From the NCBI GenBank assembly GCA_049115715.1, contig JAGDZQ010000035.1, positions 1 through 64,000 on the forward strand: a stretch of DNA of 64,000 bases, written 5' to 3'. The position numbers were made by a program, and so were the translations under genes. The notes under the pieces were generated by a model. That model searched no databases and was not told where the DNA came from. It worked only from the letters and a program-made list of their open reading frames with translations. This DNA comes from JAMZMI01 sp049115715. Its GTDB lineage: Bacteria; Bacteroidota; Bacteroidia; Cytophagales; Cyclobacteriaceae. Shown here in pieces: positions 59,191 through 64,000 of the stretch (the stretch's first letter is position 1; the number at the start of each line of letters is the position of its first letter).

Positions 59191-59232
59191 TTAACTCTTA
59201 AAGAGTTAAAGTGTTACGCAAAAGTAACACTT
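59191..59232 (-). promoter_or_regulatory. SUF operon promoter with two adjacent palindromic operators
   Basis: On the minus strand TACTTTTG (plus 59219-59226) matches the -7 consensus, with TTTA at the -33 distance. The -7 box lies inside an inverted repeat AAGTGTTAC-N6-GTAACACTT (59209-59232). Directly beside it is a second palindrome TTAACTCTT-A-AAGAGTTAA (59191-59209). Both have complete 9-bp arms. Likely binding sites of an Fe-S or redox regulator; which one is unknown. Confidence 0.75.
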
Positions 59233-59290
59233 ATTCGGAATCATTCTAAATAAGGAATCAAATAAAGACAGAAGATTTTAGAGTCTTCTC

Positions 59291-59752
59291 TTAAAACTGT
59301 AGATGTCTGTTCAGACTCTCCTCGAGTGAAATGAAAGTTTCTGTTCTTTCAATTCCTTCTACCTTCTGTATTTTATCATGAAGTACATCTTTAAGATGCT
59401 TCGTGTCCTTACAGTGTATTTTGATGAAAATGTTATAGTCACCAGTCGTATAGTGAACTTTAACTATCTCAGGAATCTTTTTCAACAAGTCAACAACCTG
59501 ATCATATAAGGAGCTCTTTTGAAGAAATATTCCCATGAAACAAGTCACATCATAACCTAATTTGGAATAGTCCATCTGTAAGGTAGTTCCTCTTACAACT
59601 CCCATTTCCTCCAATTTCTTCATCCTTACATGCACTGTACCGCCAGAAACGAATACTTTCTTTGCTACTTCTGTATATGGAATCTTAGCATCATCCATAA
59701 GAAGATTAAGGATCTTCAAATCAATATTATCAATTTCGTAATTCTTACTCAT
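59291..59752 (-). CDS. Lrp/AsnC family transcription regulator
   Basis: N-terminal winged helix (residues 5-55, LDIKILNLLMDDAKIPYTEVAKKVFVSGGTVHVRMKKLEEMGVV-like) and C-terminal RAM ligand-binding domain. It lies just upstream of sufB on the same strand with 131 bases between, which hold the suf promoter. It could control amino-acid genes or the SUF operon. Effector unknown. Confidence 0.92.
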   Translation of the reverse strand: MSKNYEIDNIDLKILNLLMDDAKIPYTEVAKKVFVSGGTVHVRMKKLEEMGVVRGTTLQMDYSKLGYDVTCFMGIFLQKSSLYDQVVDLLKKIPEIVKVHYTTGDYNIFIKIHCKDTKHLKDVLHDKIQKVEGIERTETFISLEESLNRHLQF

Positions 59753-59861
59753 TTTTGAAGACTGTTTTTTTAAATACGCAATGAATACATTACAATTTTA
59801 GATGAGATATAAATATTAACCAAATTTATTAAAAAATTTTTAATAATATCGAGAATAAGCT

Positions 59862-59869
59862 TAATTTTG
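59862..59869 (+). promoter_or_regulatory. -7 box upstream of the tRNA-like gene
   Basis: TAATTTTG matches TAnnTTTG and lies about 48 bases before the tRNA-like 5' end. No clear -33 TTTG. This makes separate transcription of the RNA likely. Confidence 0.5.
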
Positions 59870-59917
59870 AATCATCAAAACGTTCTAATACATATCAGTA
59901 ATGTCTTAGTTGCATAC

Positions 59918-60073
59918 TGTAGGGTGATGAAATTGGCAGACATGCCCTCCTGTCTCGGGGGTAGAGGTAAGGGATAAATCCTGGGTGTTTCAAGGTACTT
60001 CTGTTTACAGAATTATCTTGAAACATCGGGGGCTAACTGCTCTGTGGAGGTTCGAATCCTTCCCCTACAGCCA
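59918..60073 (+). tRNA. tRNA-like RNA with giant variable arm, Leu-type body, unusual anticodon loop
   Basis: Acceptor stem TGTAGGG/CCCTACA is perfect, followed by G and an encoded CCA. D arm is Leu/Ser-like (ATG-AAATTGGCAGA-CAT), and the T arm is GGAGG-TTCGAAT-CCTTC. The anticodon stem CCCTC/GGGGG has loop CTGTCTC, so positions 34-36 read GTC and position 37 is T, which is abnormal. Between this stem and the T stem are 84 bases instead of the usual 13-20. The outer stem TAGAG/CTCTG is followed by an inner ~20-bp hairpin (59984-60027) with one mismatch and a TTTA loop. Deleting ~71 bases between two near-identical TCGGGGGxTA copies would give a normal 85-nt class II tRNA. It may be an unusual tRNA, a tRNA with an insertion, or a tRNA-derived regulatory RNA. 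Confidence 0.65.
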
Positions 60074-60106
60074 TCATTTTTGGGTTAATGTTGTTTATTT
60101 GAATCT

Positions 60107-60135
60107 GGTCGAAGTAGGGGTGCTTCGGCCTTTTT
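60107..60135 (+). terminator. Terminator of the tRNA-like gene
   Basis: Stem GGTCGAAG/CTTCGGCC (60107-60114 and 60123-60130, one G-T pair), 8-base loop, T run. It lies 33 bases after CCA. Confidence 0.88.
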
Positions 60136-60290
60136 CTTTTTATAGGGTTTTCTGAATTATCCTACAGCATCACTTTTTTCAGCACACGTCTTTCCATAAA
60201 GTCACCACTCAAAAAACTTAATACCATCTCAGGCATTCAGATATTAGGAATCCCGCATTTACCAATTATATTTAATTTCTAAACACGAAT

Positions 60291-61982
60291 ATGATGAGTA
60301 AATACCCCTGGCTTGATAATTACCCCACAGAAGTTCCACATACTATAGACGCAGATAAGTATGACAATATTCCAGACCTTCTACGGGAAGCCGCCTCGAA
60401 ATATTCAGAGAACCCAGCATATGAGAATATGGGTAAGGTTTTGTCTTTTTCAGAATTGGATCAGCATTCTACCAATTTTGCTTCTTTTCTCAATAATGAA
60501 CTTAAACTAAAGAAAGGAGATAAGATTGCGATTCAAATGCCCAACATTCTCCAAAACCCAATTGCAATACATGGGGCTTTAAAAGCAGGTTTGGTTGTGG
60601 TGAATGCGAACCCACTTTATACTCCTGCCGAAATGAAGCATCAGTTTGTTGATTCGGGGGCAAAGGCAATTGTGATTCTCGCAAACTTTGCTTGCAATCT
60701 GGAAACGATTATTAAGGAAACTTCTATTGAGCATGTGGTAACCACTGAAATAGGAGATTTAGTTGGAGGGGTAAAGGGAGCACTTGTAAACTTTGTTGTT
60801 AAGCGAGTGAAAAAGATGGTTCCAAAGTATTCATTGCCAAAAGCCATTTCCTTTAAGAAAGCATTAGCTCTAGGGGCGCAATCCTCTTTCACTCAACCTG
60901 AGATATCTAATACAGATTTAGCATTTTTACAATATACTGGAGGCACAACAGGAGTTTCTAAGGGAGCAATGCTTACTCACCGAAACCTGATTGCGAATTT
61001 GCAGCAAGTTGAGGCTTGGTTGAAACCTAGTAGTCTTGAACCAGGGAAGGCCGTATTTATAGCTGCGTTACCCCTTTATCACATTTTTGCACTTAATGCC
61101 CATTCGCTGTTCTCAGCTAAAATTGGTGCTTGCAATATTCTGATCACCAACCCTCGTGATATGAAAGGGTTTGTGAAGGAGTTAGGTAAACATGATTACA
61201 ATTTAATTACGGGAGTCAATACGCTTTTTAATGGCTTGCTTAATACTGAAGGGTTTGCGGAACTGGATCATAGTACCGTAAAAGTGGCTCTGGCGGGGGG
61301 AATGGCGCTACAAAAAAGTGTTTTTGATAGATGGGAAAAAGTGACAGGCCTGAAGATTGCAGAAGCATATGGACTTACTGAAACATCTCCAGGCTTGTGT
61401 ATTAACCCATTGGTAGGTGAAGCTAGAGGTGGTTCTATTGGAATGCCGCTTTCAAGTACAGAAGTGGTACTTCTTGATGATGATGGGAATGAGGTAGCTC
61501 AAGGCGAAAAAGGAGAGTTATGTTGTAAAGGGCCACAAGTCTTTTCTGGATACTGGAATAAGGAGGAAGAGTCTAAAAATTGCTTTGTAAACGGGTACTT
61601 CAAGACTGGTGATATTGCTACCATGGATCCGGATGGATATTTTAGGATTGTTGACAGGAAGAAAGAGATGATCCTTGTGTCGGGCTTTAATGTCTATCCA
61701 AACGAAGTGGAGGATGCAGTGGCGCTACACCCTAAAGTATTGGAGGTAGGTGCTATTTCAGTTCCTGATTCCAAATCAACTGAAGCTGTGAAAATTTACA
61801 TTGTCAAGAAAGATGAGGCTCTTACTGAGGACGAAATAAGGAAGTTTTGTAAAGAAAACCTGACCGGATATAAGTGTCCAAAGCATGTTGCGTTTATAGA
61901 TGAAATACCTAAATCTAATATAGGTAAGATAATGCGTAGAATACTCAGAGAGAATGACCTCAAGGAGAATACCTATTCGTAA
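60291..61982 (+). CDS. fadD: Long-chain acyl-CoA ligase (AMP-forming)
   Basis: Activates fatty acids to acyl-CoA via acyl-adenylate. AMP motif LQYTGGTTGVSKGAMLTHRN, then EAYGLTETSPG, FKTGDIATMDPDGYFRIVDRKKEMILVSGFNVYPNEVE and the catalytic Lys in IPKSNIGKIMRRIL. 563 aa is normal. Two ATGs in a row at the start. Single gene. Confidence 0.93.
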   Translation: MMSKYPWLDNYPTEVPHTIDADKYDNIPDLLREAASKYSENPAYENMGKVLSFSELDQHSTNFASFLNNELKLKKGDKIAIQMPNILQNPIAIHGALKAGLVVVNANPLYTPAEMKHQFVDSGAKAIVILANFACNLETIIKETSIEHVVTTEIGDLVGGVKGALVNFVVKRVKKMVPKYSLPKAISFKKALALGAQSSFTQPEISNTDLAFLQYTGGTTGVSKGAMLTHRNLIANLQQVEAWLKPSSLEPGKAVFIAALPLYHIFALNAHSLFSAKIGACNILITNPRDMKGFVKELGKHDYNLITGVNTLFNGLLNTEGFAELDHSTVKVALAGGMALQKSVFDRWEKVTGLKIAEAYGLTETSPGLCINPLVGEARGGSIGMPLSSTEVVLLDDDGNEVAQGEKGELCCKGPQVFSGYWNKEEESKNCFVNGYFKTGDIATMDPDGYFRIVDRKKEMILVSGFNVYPNEVEDAVALHPKVLEVGAISVPDSKSTEAVKIYIVKKDEALTEDEIRKFCKENLTGYKCPKHVAFIDEIPKSNIGKIMRRILRENDLKENTYS

Positions 61983-62054
61983 AATTTATCAGCGGTGCTG
62001 AATAGGCCGCTACAAGTGAATTGAGCTTCTTAATATAAATCGAGTATTGTCAAC

Positions 62055-62885
62055 CTAAAACCTAAAATTGTCCTTGAGTTCAGAAAGAGGGATATTGATT
62101 TCAGTGATGCCTTCTGAAGCGGTTGAGATTTCGTAGTTGTTGTAAAAGAATACCAGTCCTCTTTGATTAAATCCAAAATTGTCAGATAAGGCAAATTTGT
62201 CATTGCTAAAAAGGTATCCAGCGTCATTCAGACTGGCACTTTCAGATAAATTGTTTTGCTTTCGAAATTTAGATTCAGCTAGTCTTTTGATTGATTGTCT
62301 ATCGCGGAAGAAATGTGATAGCTTCTTCAGCTCCCTACCTTTGCTGGAGATATTGGTATATACAACTTCTTCGGAGCTATGCGCACCACCTGTATACGAT
62401 TTGATTTCAAATTTTACAGAGATAAAGTCCGAAGACCTGAACGAAGGTTTTGAATTGATTTCCACAAACCACTTGGTTTGAGCTTCCGGAAATGTTGCTT
62501 TATACATCTTATAGCCTTCAATGAAACTTGTCATTAGCTTATCAGGGGAGTCAGTGTCTTTTGAATCAGGCACAAAGTACGAGATGAGCGAGGCAGTTTT
62601 TTCCTCAATGGTTTTGTTGATAGATTTTGAGTGCTTTACTTCAGTGGAAAATTTTGGATACCCAACTTTGATTCTGGTGCACTCATCATTGACACAAGGG
62701 GTATTCTTCTTTTGAAGGGTTTTTATCTGATAATTAACCTTGCTAGTAGCTTTTTTAACCTCTCTGGTTTCCGTTTTTACTTCCTCTTCCTCCCTTTTGT
62801 TTTCTTTTTTACTTAAGAGATCACATGAGCTGGTTACTGCTATTAAAATGATAAAGAATACAATGGTAATCTTGCTTATTTGCAT
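62055..62885 (-). CDS. DUF3298/DUF4163-like lipoprotein
   Basis: Lipobox TSSC, then a Lys/Glu-rich linker and a DUF4163/DUF3298-type body (RIKVGYPKFSTEVKHSKSINKTIEEK ... FISVKFEIKSYTGGAHSSEEVVYTNIS ... KLSHFF). The C-terminal ITEINIPLSELKDNF fits DUF3298. Such proteins resemble the extracytoplasmic part of RsiV and may bind peptidoglycan or enzyme partners. Convergent with the acyl-CoA ligase gene. Confidence 0.82.
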   Translation of the reverse strand: MQISKITIVFFIILIAVTSSCDLLSKKENKREEEEVKTETREVKKATSKVNYQIKTLQKKNTPCVNDECTRIKVGYPKFSTEVKHSKSINKTIEEKTASLISYFVPDSKDTDSPDKLMTSFIEGYKMYKATFPEAQTKWFVEINSKPSFRSSDFISVKFEIKSYTGGAHSSEEVVYTNISSKGRELKKLSHFFRDRQSIKRLAESKFRKQNNLSESASLNDAGYLFSNDKFALSDNFGFNQRGLVFFYNNYEISTASEGITEINIPLSELKDNFRF

Positions 62886-62992
62886 GGATAGGGAGGTGTT
62901 TGTGTTATTGATCGAGTTTTTTAGGTATTAATTGTAGCTCTTTTCTTTATTTGCGGAAAATAACATTAATACGAAAACAAATGTATTCTGTC

Positions 62993-63874
62993 ATGAATCT
63001 AAATTCAAAGCTTTTTATTCTAATACTAATTGCAAGTTTCAGTCTTAGTGCTCAAACCAGTGATACCACGTATTGGTCCAAAGGTGGCTTTGGTTCCGTT
63101 ACCTTTTCTAGAGTAGCTATTAAAAACTGGGCAGGAGGGGGACAGTCCTCCGTATCTGTAAATGGTGTTGTCAACTTATTTGCCGATTACAAAAAGGCTC
63201 GCACTTCTTGGGAGAACTCTCTTGATCTGGGGTACGGATTGATTCGTCAGGGAAATAAAGGCTCGCTTGTTAAGTCGGATGATAAAATCAACTACGTTTC
63301 AAAGTTTGGATATCAAATCGAAGAAGGTAACAAGAAATGGCTTTACAGCGGACTTCTCGATTTTCGTACTCAGTTTGCAGAAGGTCTAATTATAGATGAA
63401 GTTTCAGGAAGAAGGAACGTTGTTATTTCCAAGTTCATGGCTCCCGCTTACGTGACGATTGGTTTGGGTTTGGATTATAAGCCAAATGATGCATGGTCTT
63501 TTAACTATATTCCTTTGACAGGTAAGTTTACTATTGTCAACGATCAGACTCTGGCAGACGCTGGTGCTTTTGGTGTACCGGATGGCAATAAGGCAAGAGG
63601 TGAATTTGGTTCTTATTTAAGAATAAAATTCACGAAAGACGTTGTGAAAAATGTCAATGTAGATTCCAGACTCGAACTTTTCTCAAATTATGTGAAAGAT
63701 TTTCCAACAGTTGATGTCAACTGGCAGAATGCTGTCGTGATGAAAGTCAATGAATTTCTAACTGCTAACTTCTTTTATCAACTCATTTATGACAAAGATA
63801 TAAGTGGACGAGTTCAGCAGAAAAGCGTTTTTGGTGTTGGTCTAAGCAAATCATTCGGAGCTAAGAGAGGGTAA
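62993..63874 (+). CDS. DUF3078 outer-membrane-type protein
   Basis: Signal peptide ends LSAQ. DUF3078 start: YWSKGGFGSVTFSRVAIKNWAGGGQSSVSVNGVVNLFADYKK. Amphipathic strands follow to the C-terminus ending GLSKSFG, consistent with a small barrel. ATG 62993 is preferred; ATG 62981 and a TTG further up are possible. Function unknown. Confidence 0.88.
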   Translation: MNLNSKLFILILIASFSLSAQTSDTTYWSKGGFGSVTFSRVAIKNWAGGGQSSVSVNGVVNLFADYKKARTSWENSLDLGYGLIRQGNKGSLVKSDDKINYVSKFGYQIEEGNKKWLYSGLLDFRTQFAEGLIIDEVSGRRNVVISKFMAPAYVTIGLGLDYKPNDAWSFNYIPLTGKFTIVNDQTLADAGAFGVPDGNKARGEFGSYLRIKFTKDVVKNVNVDSRLELFSNYVKDFPTVDVNWQNAVVMKVNEFLTANFFYQLIYDKDISGRVQQKSVFGVGLSKSFGAKRG

Positions 63875-64000
63875 TTATTGATTGCCCCGTTTCATTTACT
63901 AGTGGAGGGGATTGTTATATCAAAGCATGATTCTTGTCATGAGAATGCTATTTCTAAGTTATAACTTTGCTCTCGTTACGTTAAAAAATGAATCGTATTA

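Noticed and set aside
59918..60073. tmRNA or group I intron-bearing tRNA
   Set aside because: Too short for tmRNA and without a tag frame or its typical ends; the insert is too small for a group I intron and lies in the variable region rather than the anticodon loop.
1..64000. CRISPR array, prophage or complete insertion sequence
   Set aside because: No regularly spaced repeats, no phage structural genes and no transposase with a catalytic domain are seen.

Overview
The window looks like a chromosome segment of a Bacteroidota bacterium, most likely a marine or soil member of the Cytophagales. The signs are a SusC/SusD polysaccharide utilisation locus (PUL), TAnnTTTG-type -7 promoter boxes, a SUF operon as the visible Fe-S system, many short-signal lipoproteins, 7TMR-DISM signalling, and families common in this phylum (DUF3078, DUF5686-like, DUF547). 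I could not run a database search, so the taxonomic call rests on gene content and promoter style.

Layout. Positions 0.2-5.2 kb (minus strand) hold a surface-modification group (LTA-synthase-like transferase, CDP-alcohol phosphatidyltransferase, sulfotransferase), then an NDP-sugar epimerase overlapping an APS-reductase-type CysH. Positions 5.4-13.9 kb carry a pterin pair (PTPS-type synthase and GTP cyclohydrolase I), a membrane pyrophosphatase, a secreted phosphodiesterase and serine dehydratase. Positions 14.1-35.8 kb hold a PUL that reads as one unit: a membrane regulator, susC, susD, a LamG surface protein, two GH144/glycoamylase-type enzymes, GH3, a secreted EEP phosphatase, GH2, sulfatase, esterase and GH97. 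Most of its genes overlap or nearly touch. Positions 35.8-42 kb are a looser accessory stretch of lipoproteins, an Fe-S uracil-DNA glycosylase, a DUF3179 protein and two noncoding gaps, one of them rich in hairpins. Positions 42-47 kb hold a PAS histidine kinase, a REC-CRP regulator, two universal stress proteins and TonB. Positions 47-53 kb hold a DUF2089-led membrane/lipoprotein operon, a CarboxypepD_reg outer-membrane protein, carbonic anhydrase and two DUF547 genes tail to tail. Positions 53-59.8 kb are the SUF operon (sufBCDSE, sufT-like, bacilliredoxin) with an Lrp gene upstream. The right end has an abnormal tRNA-like gene, an acyl-CoA ligase and two envelope proteins.

How the genes work together. 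The most unusual object is the protein at 14075-15877. It joins a periplasmic jelly-roll and 7TM sensor to a coiled coil and then to a zinc-ribbon/HTH module that looks like the DNA-binding end of IS1595-family transposases. It sits directly upstream of the susC promoter, which carries direct and inverted repeats over the position of a missing -33 box. I infer a membrane-tethered PUL regulator built from a domesticated transposase DNA-binding domain. The enzymes point to a beta-1,2-glucan backbone (GH144 plus GH3) carrying extra substituents (EEP, sulfatase, esterase), for example osmoregulated periplasmic glucans; that substrate is a hypothesis. The second notable object is the 156-nt tRNA-like gene at 59918-60073. 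It has intact acceptor, D and T arms, an 84-nt variable region containing a long hairpin, and an odd anticodon loop.
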